Source: Hedera helix (lineage: Eukaryota; Streptophyta; Magnoliopsida; Apiales; Araliaceae). From it: 64,000 nucleotides of DNA. Positions 1 to 10,565 of the stretch are shown one piece after another (position 1 is the stretch's first letter; every line of letters starts with the position of its first letter). Position numbers and translations under genes: made by a program. Location: positions 3,147,501 through 3,211,500 of the forward strand of contig OX359265.1 in NCBI GenBank assembly GCA_947179155.2, read 5' to 3'. Under the pieces are notes generated by a model. That model did not search any database. It had not been told where the DNA came from and was given only the letters and a program-made list of their open reading frames with translations.

Positions 1-60
1 TTTAATGATGCAACATATATATCATTGATGCAACATATACAGGTTAATGATGCAACACTA
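1..60. repeat. Short direct repeats (TGATGCAACA), three copies
   Basis: The block TGATGCAACA occurs three times in the first 60 bases, spaced by about 20-25 bases of AT-rich sequence. I take it as the edge of the repeat-rich region of the minus-strand retrotransposon that fills the first 10 kb. The left part is outside the window. Confidence 0.6.
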
Positions 61-221
61 ATATTACCGGTTACTGCCTCAAATGGACTCGCATCGCATA
101 TTCGCCAAAACTATTTTTCTCTTGCTTAACGCATATTGCATATTTAAATATCAAATCGCTTATCGTACTAAATCAAAATCGCATTACATCGCATATGAAA
201 TCACATATCGCACTGCTTCTC

Positions 222-380
222 ATATGATGTATCGCATATCGCATATCGCATCGCATCGCACATCGCATCGCATCGCATCGCTCGTCGCATCGCATCGCAC
301 ATCGCATAGCATCACATTGCACATCGCATCGCATCGCACATCGCATAGCATCGCATCGCACATCGCATCGCATCGCATTG
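222..380. repeat. CATCG/CATCGCA microsatellite
   Basis: About 160 bases consist of CATCG and CATCGCA units with scattered substitutions. Open frames crossing it on both strands are repeats of MRCD or SHRI and are not genes. It directly abuts the next tandem block. Confidence 0.9.
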
Positions 381-386
381 TTTTGG

Positions 387-490
387 TCATCGTCGGATCT
401 TTCCCCAACGGTTACCGCATTGTCATCGTCGGATCTTTTGCCAACGGGTCGTATCGTCATCGTCGGATCCTTTGCCAACGGATCGTATGG
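387..490. repeat. Three tandem 34-36-base units
   Basis: Units starting at 387, 423 and 457 each contain TCATCGTCGGATC followed by CCAACGG. They lie between the microsatellite and the larger array and appear to belong to the same repeat-rich interval of the retrotransposon. Confidence 0.8.
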
Positions 491-514
491 GTTTAGTCTC
501 TAACAAGTTATCTT

Positions 515-2295
515 GTAATTGCCGGGTCTCGTCTCCGACGGGTCATTTTTTGTGACGGTCAGGTATCGTTTCTGACGGGTCGTTTTTGAATTGGTCAGGT
601 ATCATTTCTGACTGGTCGTTTTTTGAAATGGTAAGGTCTCGTATCTGACGGGTCATTTTTTGGTTGGTCAGGTATAGTCTCTGACGGGCCGTTTTTGAAT
701 TGGTCAGGTATCATTTCTGACTGGTCGTTTTTGAAATGGTCAGGTCTCGTATCTGACGGGTAATTTTGAATTGGTCAGGTCTCGTATCTGACGGGTCGTT
801 TTGAATTGGTCAGGTCTCGTATCTGATGGGTCGTTTTTTTCAATTGGTCAGGTATAGTCTCTGACGGGCCGTTTTTGAATTGGTCAGGTATCGTTTCTGA
901 CTGGTCGTTTTTGAAATGGTCAGGTCTCGTATCTGACGGGTAGTTTTGAATTGGTCAGGTCTCGTATCTGACGGGTCGTTTTGAATTGGTCAGGTCTCGT
1001 ATCTGACGGGTCGTTTTTTCAATTGGTCAGGTATCGTATCTGACGGGTCGTTTTTTCAATTGGTCAGGTATCGTATCTGACGGGTCGTTTTTTTCAATTG
1101 GTCAGGTATCGTATCTGACGGGTCGTTTTTCAATTGGTCAGGTATCGTATCTGACGGGTCGTTTGAATTGGTCAGGTATCATTTCTGACGGGTCGTTTTT
1201 TCAATTGGTCAGGTATCGTATCTGACTGGTCGTTTTTGAAATGGTCAGGTCTCGTATCTGACGGGTAGTTTTGAATTGGTCAGGTCTCGTATCTGACGGG
1301 TCGTTTTGAATTGGTCAGGTCTCGTATCTGACGGGTCGTTTTGGACGGTCAGGGTTTTCACTGACGGGTCATGTTTGGACGGTCAGGGGTTTTCACTGAC
1401 GGGTCATTTTGGACGGTCAGGTATTGTTTCTGACGGGTCATGTTTGGACGGTCAGGGGTTTTCACTGACGGGTCATTTTGGACGGTCAGCTCTTTTGACT
1501 GGCGGGTCATGTTGGACGGTCAGTTTCTTTTGACTGACGGGTCATGTTGGACGGTCAGGGGTTTTCACTGACGGGTCATTTTGGACGGTCAGGGGTTTTC
1601 ACTGACTGGTCATTTTGGACGGTCAGTTTCCTTTGACTGACGGGTCATGTTGGACGGCCAGTTCTTTTGACTGACGGGTCATTTTGGACGGTCAGTTTCT
1701 TTTGACTGACGGGTCATGTTGGACGACCAGTTCTTTTGACTGACGGGTCATTTTGGACGGCCAGTTCTTTTGACTGACGGGTCATTTTGGACGGTCAGGG
1801 GTTTTCACTGACGGGTCATTTTGGACGGTCAGGGGTTTTCACTGACTGGTCATTTTGGACGGTCAGGAGTTTTCACTGACGGGTCATTTTGGACGGTCAG
1901 TTCTTGTTTCTGACGGGTCGTGTTGGACGGTCAGTTCTTGTTTCTGACGGGTCATTTTGGACGGTCAGGTATTGTTTCTGACGGGTCATTTTGGACGGTC
2001 AGTTCTTTTGACTGACGGGTCATGTTTGGACGGTCAGCTTCCTTTGACTGACGGGTCATGTTTGGACGGTCAGTTTTCGTATCTGACTGGTCATGTTTGA
2101 ACGGTCAATTTTTGTATCTGACTGGTCATTTTTGGTTTGGTCAGGTATCGTATCTGACTGGTCGTTTTTGGTTTGGTCAGGTATCGTATCTGACTGGTCG
2201 TTTTTTGGTTTGGTCAGGTATCGTATCTGACTGGTCGTTTTTGGTTTGGTCAAGTTTTCACTGACGGGTCATTTTTGTAATTGTCGGGTCTCATC
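515..2295. repeat. Satellite-like tandem array, ~35-40-bp units with an inverted repeat in each
   Basis: About 1.8 kb of head-to-tail units. To about 1340 the unit is roughly GGTCAGGTATCGTATCTGAC followed by GGGTCGTTTTT and an AATT stretch. From 1340 to 2060 it changes to GGACGGTCAG, GGGTTTTCA or TTCTTTTGA, then CTGACGGGTCATTTT. From 2060 it reverts to a version of the first type. Nearly every unit holds GTCAG and CTGAC about nine bases apart, so each can fold into a short hairpin. On the minus strand the array lies downstream of a gag-like ORF and would lie upstream of a 3' LTR beyond the left edge, the place where Tat-lineage retrotransposons are known to carry tandem repeats. Minus-strand placement in that element is inference. 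Confidence 0.9.
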
Positions 2296-3701
2296 TCCGG
2301 AATCACTATGTACTATCCTAAATGGACTCGCATCGTATTGTACATCATAAAAATGCAATAATTCTAGAGAAAATTTAAAAGGAAAGCGTACCTGATTAGT
2401 TTGTGGGGCCTCCCTGGGATTCGTCCTCGTAAATCGCTTTTGCCAGCCACTTCTTTTGGTTTGACTTGTCATTCTTGGGGTTCGTCCTTGTAAATCTCTC
2501 TTGACAGCCGTTGCCTTTGACCTATCATCCTTGTTGATTAGCTGAAGGTGCTTCAGACAGTCGTTTTGCAATTCCTTTATGTTCTATAGATTCTGGGCGC
2601 ATTGGAACGTGCAAGTTTCCCGCTGCCATGTCCCTCCGATGAATGGCACCGGTATTCGTGTCGCCGACAGTCTCGTACCTGTGATTTTCTTTTCATGCAC
2701 ATTTTTATTTTGATATATATACATGGATGCACGGATGTTATGCTTGGATCAATAGATATGCTGGGCAGGAAATGACCCCTGTTTAGTCAAATGATACAAT
2801 TTTTCACGTGTCGTTCTTTTGACTACCCAGTTGTGCCATGCCTTATTTGGGAGCACAGTTTCTGGACTTCAAGGTTGGTTCATTGAATCGCATGCCCCTG
2901 ATCGTTTCTCTGTTGCGGGAATTGTATCTGTCGTTTTGAATGCCCAATCGACTTATCCAGTGCTCCTCATCCTGCTCACAGATCGTCACGTCTTTGAATT
3001 TGGGGTGCAGGGACTTCCTCTTATGCTAGAGGATTATGCCTAGATTCTGGGTTGATATCTAGGTGATCCCCTTGTCAGTTGGTCGTATGTTTTGATAGTT
3101 CTTGACTTTCATCTGATTGAGGCAGTCCATTTGCCTTGTTGCGATGACCGACGGCCATGTTGCCCTTCCTCGCCTTTTAATCGATTCAGCTCAGACGTCC
3201 GGAATTATATCGCTCTTGCATATGCTCACTTGAGTATCGAGGTAATGTCAGCATGCATCAGGCTGAGTTTGTTAAAATCCATTGATGGTCGTGGGGGAAG
3301 ATTCGTTGATGAGGAGTCTGATATAAACCTGTTCTCCTTTCATTCCCATGATCTTTAATATGGCCCAGCCTCTACTCATGTTCTTGTCGAGGATTCGTAT
3401 GGGGAGTCGCTTCGTTGGTCACGCTGAGTTATCCACACCCATTCATATCCTGCACAAGTAACAAACGCTAAATGCTCGACCGTTCGGGTCGGCGGGGTTA
3501 ACTCCGATATAAGAATTACTAAAATCTTGACAGTAAAGCATAAAAAAATGGAAAGCTCGTGATTCTGCAATTTAGCTGGTGTCGTGGTGTTTATGTCTTA
3601 TCGTTAAAGAAACTTGACATCGAGATGAATCTCTTTTGTTCGTGAATCGTGAGTGGATTAATTTGACATTGAATGAATTGTGAATGTATTAAGTCACTCT
3701 C

Positions 3702-3733
<32 letters not shown>

Positions 3734-4030
3734 CATTTGACGAGTTATGAAATCGTAATAAAACATTTAAGCATTCATGGTCAATATACGTGAGTATGAT
3801 TAAATTCAACAACTACCTTCCTTTATCAAAGGTATTCCGTCTTTATTCTTGATATCGTTCTTCACAGGATTTACGTCATATGGCAAGTGCACTGTGCGAT
3901 GCAATCCTTCAATTAGGGGCCTCTTTTCCGTGACTTTAGATGAGCCTCTCTTTTTTTCTCTGGTCGAAAATTTTTTCTTTTTCTTTTCCTGAGTCTGTTT
4001 TTTTCTTTTTCGTGTCCACTTAACTTGTCT
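2296..4030 (-). other. Retrotransposon internal sequence without a recognisable ORF
   Basis: Non-coding sequence between the array and the 4031 repeats, presumably part of the minus-strand Tat-like element. A 30-base poly-T run lies at 3704-3733. The longest minus-strand frame near 2269-2571 has a weak internal repeat and no domain I recognise. I found no reverse transcriptase, RNase H or integrase motif on either strand. Confidence 0.5.
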
Positions 4031-4520
4031 CGTTTTCTTAGGCTGTTCAGAGTTACCCCTTTAACGAGCTTTGGACCAATGACTCCCAAACCATGCGGTT
4101 TTAGGGCATTAGGTGTAAAGACACCCCTTCGGGTTTACTTGCTCGAGTAACAAAGGCCACGCTTCGATACAAGTTAGGTGGTTTACCACATTCATTCCTC
4201 GTCTGACTCTGCGCAAGATTCGTTTTCTTAGGCTTGAGTTACCCATGTAGCGAGCGTTGGGCCGGTGACTCCCAAATCGGACGACTTTAGGGCACCAGGT
4301 GTAGAGACACCTTTCAGGCTTAATTACTCGGATAACCCGTGCCACGATTCGAATCTGCTCAGGTCTCTGCAGCTTTAATGCTCGTTTTCTTAGGCTCTGA
4401 GTTACCCACGTAACGAGTGTTGGGCCGGTGACTCCCAAATCAGACGACTTTAGGGCACCAGGTGTGAAGACACCCCTCAGGCTTAATTACTCGAATAACT
4501 CAGGCCACGATTCGAGGCAT
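4031..4520. repeat. Three diverged tandem copies of a 140-190-base unit
   Basis: Copies start at 4031, 4221 and 4383 with CGTTTTCTTAGGCT. Each then has GAGTTACCC, a GTGACTCCCAAA block, a TTTAGGGCA block and GACACC. The second and third copies are closer to each other than to the first. This tandem family differs in sequence from the 515-2295 array but lies in the same presumed element. Confidence 0.85.
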
Positions 4521-5389
4521 TGGATTCATTTTTATTTACCTTTCGACTCTGCATCAACTGTCATCATTATCGTCATAGTTTTATGCCCCACATCTGAAAG
4601 TTGGCGCAAACGCAAAGTGCAGACTTGCCTATGAGGTGGATTCTGCTTCGAACGACACTTCGAAATCAGGTCTTTGTGCATCTTTAATAGGTTGATCAGT
4701 TTTAATCGTCTAATCATACTCATGAGTCTGCTCCACGGATGCTTGTCAGAATTAATTCGATTCCTAACAAGTCAAATAAAATTTTCTCTTTTTCCAAAAG
4801 TAATGTTAGAGTCAGACTATATACAGTCATAATATATGTACATGGAGACAGGAAAGAAATAAAGAGATGAAACGAGTTGTTTCTTACCTGAGGGTCATCG
4901 TATTCTGAAAGAGCTCTGAATGGAAAAGACCACTTGATAGTACATCTCTGATGATGTTGTCGTACGCTCACGAGATCGTACCATAGATGTTGATTTGTGT
5001 ACTATCTTTCCATGGATGGTTGATGACTGCCCCAGTGTCGAGTCGCCATCGATTTCAAAATTGCCCCAGTCTTGATTGTTGTCAAGGTCATCGCTTCGTT
5101 GTGTCTTTGACAGGTGGGCTGATGAGATGCTGGTAACCCAAGAATCCTTTGCATTTGATTAGGTTGGAAATGTACTCCGATGGTTTGACAGGAGAACAGG
5201 TCGCCTGAGTCATTGATCGTTAATTGTAAAACCATCGAAGGGTTCCATGGATTTTGCAAGGATTAGACCGCGCCAAAGTGGCTGCCTACGTACTCCTATA
5301 GGAAGAGGAGATCAGGTCTTACGTAGTTCAGGCCATCAATAGCACACAAGATTGCTTTTTTCTTTTTTTTTTTTTTTCTTTTTTCTTCT

Positions 5390-5433
<44 letters not shown>

Positions 5434-5532
5434 CACAATAATGCACAGAAAATAAACACAGGACATAACATTACGCAGATGATAACGTCCCCACACCCAT
5501 TTCTTGGGACTTACAATCGTATTTCTGGGAAT
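4521..5532 (-). other. Retrotransposon internal region downstream of gag, with poly-T tract
   Basis: Sequence between the triple repeat and the gag-like ORF. A pyrimidine/T-rich tract at 5354-5429 (poly-A on the minus strand) lies just downstream of gag. Around 5268-5340 is a block reading CTACGTAAGACC and TACGTAGGCAGCC on the minus strand, a motif I have often seen in plant gypsy elements. No pol-like frame is visible. Confidence 0.5.
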
Positions 5533-6969
5533 TTACCATTTCATGGTTCGTTGAGGCTCGACAATCCGTTCGTCGGTGGTCAGGCTTCCCATTGTGGTGA
5601 TCCCAATGTCGCTTGCCATTTTTAGCTCTCCTCTTTCGATAAGATTTTGAATTTTGTGCCGCAACGCCCAACACTCTTCAGTATCATGCCCTGGTGAGTT
5701 GGAGTGATAGAGGCATATTCGTGTAGGATCGTATCTTTTAGACTTGGGGTCCGTTTGTGGCAGCAACTCCGTAATCTTTCCCCGGCTGATCAGAAGGTGC
5801 AATATTTCTGCATTTGATTTGCTCAAAGGGGTGAACTTTCGATCTCTTGGGAATGCTGCTCGATCTTTCCCCTTTGAGGGTTCACCTCTGTCCGAGCGGT
5901 TATCAAGGCTCCACTGGTGGGATCGTCTGACATCTTTATTATTTTCATTTCCCTGCCCTTTCATTCTGTTTTGATCTCCTTCAGTCAGCTGGTTTTCCTG
6001 GGAGGGATCCTGGTTTGAGATTTGTTTGTCCTCTTCTTCCGTCTGGTCTCTCAGTAATTGGGTGAAGAGTTGCCTCGTTAGATTATGTTGGTGTACCACC
6101 AGGTCTGCTAATTGCTTCATTTGATGCCTGACCAACTTCAATTCTTGCCTAACAACCTTAACCTCCTCTAGACATTCCCATTCAAGGACATTTGTTTCGC
6201 TCATTGGGGAGTATTCTTTGATCTTTCGTATGTAATTGCGATTGGGGTCCACCCCGATATTTTCTGACCCAATCATGTTTCCCTTGTCTGTTTCGTATTG
6301 TGGCAGATGGTTGGTGTTGACATCTGGTCGTTCAACTACAATGTCCCCCCTATCGATCAAGTGTTGTATCTTATGTTTTAATGACCAACAGTCTTGAGTA
6401 TCATGCCCAGGAGATCCTGAGTGATAAGCGCATTGTTTGCGGGGGTCAAATCGTTTTCCTCTTGAATCGATGGGCGGAGCTAGCTTAGTGATTTTCTCCT
6501 GGGCGACCAATAATGCCAATACGTTCTCGAGGGAATCGCCTAGAGGAGTGAATTTTCGACTTTCTGTTCGTTCAAACTTCCTCTGCCTGCCTGGACCCTG
6601 ATTGAACGTGGCCTGCTGTTGTAGTTGCAGATGGTTTCCATTTTCCGATGTGGGGGGACCATTGTTCGGTGTCCACGATTGTTCGCTGGATCGGATGGCC
6701 TCTTTCATCTGTTTCATCTTTTGGCTGAAATTACTTGCACTTTGGTTCTCGGGAAAAACAATAACTTCCTTCGGCTGCTCGATTTTAGGAATTTCTTGGG
6801 TCGTCCCGTTTCCCTGTGATGATGGCCCAGGTGGGTCCTCAGTTTGTGGCCCCGATTTTAACTTAACATGTTCTTTGAGTAATATGGTCAGCTCCGTCAT
6901 CTGATTTTTCACCGCGTCGAATTCTTCCCGAGATACGGGAGCCGGGTTAGGATTGGGGTTCTCAGCCAT
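5533..6969 (-). CDS. Gag-like protein of a Tat-lineage Ty3/gypsy element, with duplicated zinc-knuckle block
   Basis: An intact 478-codon frame read from the methionine at 6969 (MAENPNPNP). An in-frame upstream ATG at 7044 would add 25 residues, but the second start fits gag proteins of this group better. Two related blocks, at about residues 137-212 and 378-450, each run from KFTPL to a C-terminal KIQxLI(D/E)RG helix. Each contains a knuckle-like C-x2-H-x5-H-x4-C motif (C180-C194 and C419-C433, both with SPGHDT). This motif is typical of gag from Tat/Ogre-like elements; the duplication is visible in the sequence. The N-terminal part has a heptad-rich stretch (VKNQMTELTILLKEHVKL) that could be a short coiled coil. 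No protease or pol frame follows, so the element is probably non-autonomous. The frame is unbroken, which suggests a young copy or retained function. Confidence 0.75.
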   Translation of the reverse strand: MAENPNPNPAPVSREEFDAVKNQMTELTILLKEHVKLKSGPQTEDPPGPSSQGNGTTQEIPKIEQPKEVIVFPENQSASNFSQKMKQMKEAIRSSEQSWTPNNGPPTSENGNHLQLQQQATFNQGPGRQRKFERTESRKFTPLGDSLENVLALLVAQEKITKLAPPIDSRGKRFDPRKQCAYHSGSPGHDTQDCWSLKHKIQHLIDRGDIVVERPDVNTNHLPQYETDKGNMIGSENIGVDPNRNYIRKIKEYSPMSETNVLEWECLEEVKVVRQELKLVRHQMKQLADLVVHQHNLTRQLFTQLLRDQTEEEDKQISNQDPSQENQLTEGDQNRMKGQGNENNKDVRRSHQWSLDNRSDRGEPSKGKDRAAFPRDRKFTPLSKSNAEILHLLISRGKITELLPQTDPKSKRYDPTRICLYHSNSPGHDTEECWALRHKIQNLIERGELKMASDIGITTMGSLTTDERIVEPQRTMKW

Positions 6970-7740
6970 TTCGATTGTTGACTCTCTGGCTTTCTTGGAT
7001 CGGAGACGAGTTTGGGGCGCAATCCTGCAAATAAAATATATCAAGGTTTAGTTTCGGGAAATGACATTTGGCCAGTGTATGCTAAAGCAATTATTTTTTG
7101 TATTTTTGGGTTTTGTAATCTTTTTCTGCAAAATAGGGTTAGTATCCCTTTATTTTAACCAAAGTAATGACGTTGTGTAATTTATGATGCTCTCCAAGTT
7201 GTCCCTGTAAAACAGAGGTTAGTACTTTATTTTGACAAAAGTGGGAGGTACAAAATGTTTGACTAAAGTATGACATTATGTGCGTGAAACGTAAAAGGGT
7301 ATGAAGAGACTTCCCACGCGTCGGGTTTATCTGAGGCTGACCTACCCTAAGCTTACTCTCGCGGGCTTTTTGGCATGAAGGTTCCCAGATCTTCGCAACA
7401 TACTAGAAGGGAATAAATCCGATCTTTCAATTGGATTGGATCTGAGTTGATGCTTTTCCTGAGCCTCGCCGGGGAGCACCCCTTTGAGTCCAGTAATCCA
7501 CATCCGACGGGTTTGCCTCAGGAGGAGGAACTGCTCAACATACATTTATCATTCATTCATCGTTCCTCACCGTATGCATATGATGCTAATAAAGTAAAGC
7601 TTTTGAAAAGAAATCGCAATCACACCATTCACATACACGCAAAAAAAAGGCAAATTAACGCAAGCAACGCAACCACATATTTTTAGATTTTTAAAGGATA
7701 AGAAAACATCGAGATTTTAACGCGGCTTAAGCCCTCTACT
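6970..7740 (-). other. 5' leader of the Tat-like element
   Basis: Untranslated sequence between the primer-binding site and the gag-like start on the minus strand. Short direct repeats are visible near 7135-7210 (variants of AGGTTAGTA with a nearby TTTATTTT). No convincing coding frame. Confidence 0.5.
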
Positions 7741-7759
7741 GTCCCCAGCGGAGTCGCCA
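7741..7759 (-). other. Primer-binding site of the minus-strand LTR retrotransposon
   Basis: Read on the minus strand this is TGGCGACTCCGCTGGGGAC, two bases after the LTR end (CA at 7763-7762). TGG plus a tRNA 3'-end complement directly after an LTR is the standard arrangement. I believe this version matches the tRNA-Arg site used by Ogre/Tat elements, but that is from memory. Confidence 0.8.
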
Positions 7760-7761
7760 GC

Positions 7762-10083
7762 TGTCGACGCCGGGATTTTCGTCGTCTCGTTTTTTAATAA
7801 TAAAAATGTCCCTTTCCAATTTTTGCCTTTTGAATTAAATGTGATTTTGAAAAGGGTCGGCTTAGTGTCGACGGGTTTTGAAAGATCGATTTTTTATGAG
7901 CCAATTGACCAGAGTCGCCAGTTGGTATATTTGAAATGGATGTACCAACTCATCCGAATTTGTTTTCGTAATCGCTGGCTCATATGTGACTCCGATTAAT
8001 TGGTCCGCAAACCGAGATTCATAGAGTTCGGGGGCTTGCTTAAGCGAGGGGAAGGTGTTAGGCACCCCCCGACTTCCGTGAAACACGGTTACCGCAATCT
8101 TGATATTTTCCTATCCTTTTTAAATCCTAAAATGTGTGGTTTGCGTGTGTGTGCGTGCGTGCCTAGATGAATGTTTGTGGTGCGTTTTGCATAAAAGTTC
8201 GCTTTTATTTTTATATGGCAAAAGTGTTATCTGGAAAGTGTTTTGGACGTTCTTTGACCCAAATGACGAGGCTTCGCTTTTTATAAGAAAGATTGATTTT
8301 AATTTCGAAAGCGTTGAGGGTTTTTTATTTAGATGTCATTTTAGAAAACAATAGTTTTAAACTTTTGTCAAATAGGAATCGAGACTATACATTGCCTTCT
8401 AACAGTTAATATAAATAAATCGAGGGCAACTTCTAGAACTCTTTAACCCTATGCACAAAGTTTAATGAAAACATTTATTTATTTGCAAAATCGTTTTTTG
8501 TGACGTTTTAAAACCGACTAAAGCCTATTCATCAATTATGGATTAAAGTTTACCAAAACGCTTAACCTTTAAACCTCGTGAATCTAATATCCTAAATTTG
8601 CTTGATTTTATAAAATCTTCATTATTTGCCTTATTTTGAAAACCATTTTTTCGTGTCGTAAATTAAAACATACATCCCAAAACGTGTCGGGGTTATCTAC
8701 GGGCATGTAAGCCATCCAGACAACCCCAAACACCCACAATCACATATTTCATTATTTTCACGGGGCCTTAACCCGAACACGCATTTGTGTCGTTTTAAGG
8801 CCCGATATTACAAAACACACATCCATGGACTCTACATCATGATTACACATACCCAAAACGTCCATCATCGGGATTCGACCGCTAGGATCTCCTCCCTAGG
8901 CTCACAATCATTCAAAACGCTACATAACTCATACAACAACCAAATCTAACCACGCTAAACAACTACGATGCTATATAAATCGTAAATCACACAAAACCAA
9001 CACTACAACTATTTAAAAACTTCCAATGAACGATATATCCCCGTACGGATGTCATCGGGGCGTTAGGAGGAGATTATGTTCCAATGGAACCCTCGCTAAC
9101 GACCCCTAACCCACGGATCATCATCCACACAACAACAAACTACATCACAAACTCAAAAAACACAACATCAATACATCAATATAAACAAAAAAAAACATCA
9201 AAAGAACACTCCTTTTTCACCTTGTGATGAACCGAAACGAGCTTTTATTCCAAGATCTAGCAAACCCACAAGAATACTCAACTATCTAGCACACAAAGTG
9301 AGATTTCCCTCAAGTTTTGATCCAACCCGAGCTCCCTCTCCTTCTTCCTCGCGATTTTCTCTCTCTAAAATCCTAAAATTTCTTCTCTCTCTCGAGCTCT
9401 CGGGTGGAAATGGCGATCTATAGCCATTTCCAGGCAGCCGCAGATGCATCTGCGGCTGGCCGCAGATCCATCTGCGGCTGGGCGGCTGGCCGCCTGCGCC
9501 GTTTCCTCGGCTGCCGTGTGCCGTCTCCTCGAGCCGTGCGAACCTCGAAACTCGTTTTGGCCGCAGATGCATCCGCGGCTGTCTGGCTGGCTTTTCTCGG
9601 TTTTCGTGCCACGCGGTCCTAATTCGCCAATTTCTGCGGTATTATTTTGGGAGGCTGTATTTTTGCAGTCCGGAACTCCCTGGGACACGTGCCATATTGT
9701 TCTGGGAGGCTAGTTCGGAGGGTTGCGACTTGATGTAGCTTTTGACAATTGTGCCTGTCTTTCAGGGGGCGCTGCCCCCTTTCCACCCCCGCCAGCTCAC
9801 CGGCGAGCTGGGCAGCCGCTCGCTCACCGGGGAGCGAGACCCCCGAACATCGTAAGCGGAGTGGCCATCAGTCGTCTTTTGTGGTCGGCTCAGGTTTTTC
9901 TGGATCAACTGTTCGCCTTGCCTCAAGTGACCGGATGTTCGTTATCCGTTGTGGCGGCTTTGACCGTAAATCGCTGGGGTGGCTTGATGTTGGGGTCCAC
10001 CTTCCTTTTCGCTCGTCGGGTCAAATGACGATTCTGCCCTCCTGTCAGGGTTAGTGCAAAAGTGCAAAATTTGGGTGTCTACA
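7762..10083 (-). mobile_element. 5' LTR of a Tat-like gypsy element (2322 bp)
   Basis: On the minus strand the LTR opens with TGTAGACACCCAAATTTTG at 10083, a common plant gypsy LTR start, and closes with GTCGACA at 7762 just before the primer-binding site. The U3 part (about 9400-10083) is GC-rich with palindromic motifs. A GA-rich leader with GAGAGAGAA follows near 9350-9400, and the R/U5 part is long and AT-rich. Minus-strand frames of about 100 residues in the GC-rich part look like by-products of composition. The partner LTR is not in the window. A related LTR lies on the plus strand at 35632. Confidence 0.85.
9435..9578. promoter_or_regulatory. Three CCGCAGAT/ATCTGCGG palindromes in the LTR U3
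   Basis: 9435-9458 is a perfect 24-bp palindrome with half-site CAGCCGCAGATG. A near-perfect second copy sits at 9460-9477 (central GATCCATC) and a third at 9561-9578 (one arm changed to ATCCGCGG). They lie upstream of the presumed transcription start of the element. A related CAGATGG/CCTGCGG remnant is in the LTR at 35632. A protein-binding role is inference. Confidence 0.6.
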
Positions 10084-10152
10084 CTGTCCATGGAGCCTAT
10101 TCCATGGAGGATATCCATGTAGGTAAAAACATTTGTCTCTAGTATGTTTATC

Positions 10153-10565
10153 TTAATGACAATAGGAGCAAGTTAAATTTACAGATTCCATGTGAAAGGT
10201 ACCTGGCACAGACCTTTTAATAAAAAATTTAACAGTCTTTTGAAAGTGCTGATGTTTCACACTCATAGCAGAATTTTCAACTGAAATATACTGATTACTT
10301 ATATTATCTCTTTGTTGTTCTTCTTGTAGTAATAGAGAGTAGGCTTGACTCAGAGATGGTAAGGGAGACATAAGTAGAATTTGTCCCCTAATTCCAGTAA
10401 ATGAATCATTAAGTCCCATCAGAAATTGGCTCAGCTTTATGCCTTGTTCATAAGTTCTAATTTTCTGAGTCACATCACATGTACAAGTAGCACAAATGCA
10501 ATTTAGAAAGCTAAACAGATTGTCTAATTCATCAATTAAAGTTCTGAATCTGTTTTCTCATTCTT
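10153..10565 (-). pseudogene. Copia-type gag fragment
   Basis: The minus-strand frame contains FLMGLNDSFTGIRGQILLM, then LPSLSQAYSLLLQEEQQR, the signature of the gag region of plant Ty1/copia elements. Upstream, in frame with 10473 and without an obvious start, is an NCICATCTC-like stretch comparable to the conserved cysteine/tyrosine region that precedes it in complete copies. Nothing of protease, integrase or reverse transcriptase is present. It is a remnant between two gypsy elements. Confidence 0.75.

Noticed and set aside
83..496. Open frames on both strands over 83-496
   Set aside because: They are translations of the CATCG/CATCGCA microsatellite and the 34-36-base units (SHRIASH- and MRCD-type repeats), with no promoter or family resemblance.
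515..2295. Regular repeats with inverted arms as a CRISPR array
   Set aside because: Units are contiguous and there are no unique spacers. The window is plant nuclear DNA and the repeats have the features of a retrotransposon-linked satellite.
9282..10054. Several overlapping 60-107-codon frames in the GC-rich LTR part
   Set aside because: They overlap on both strands, reflect high GC content and palindromes, and lie in the U3 region of an LTR.
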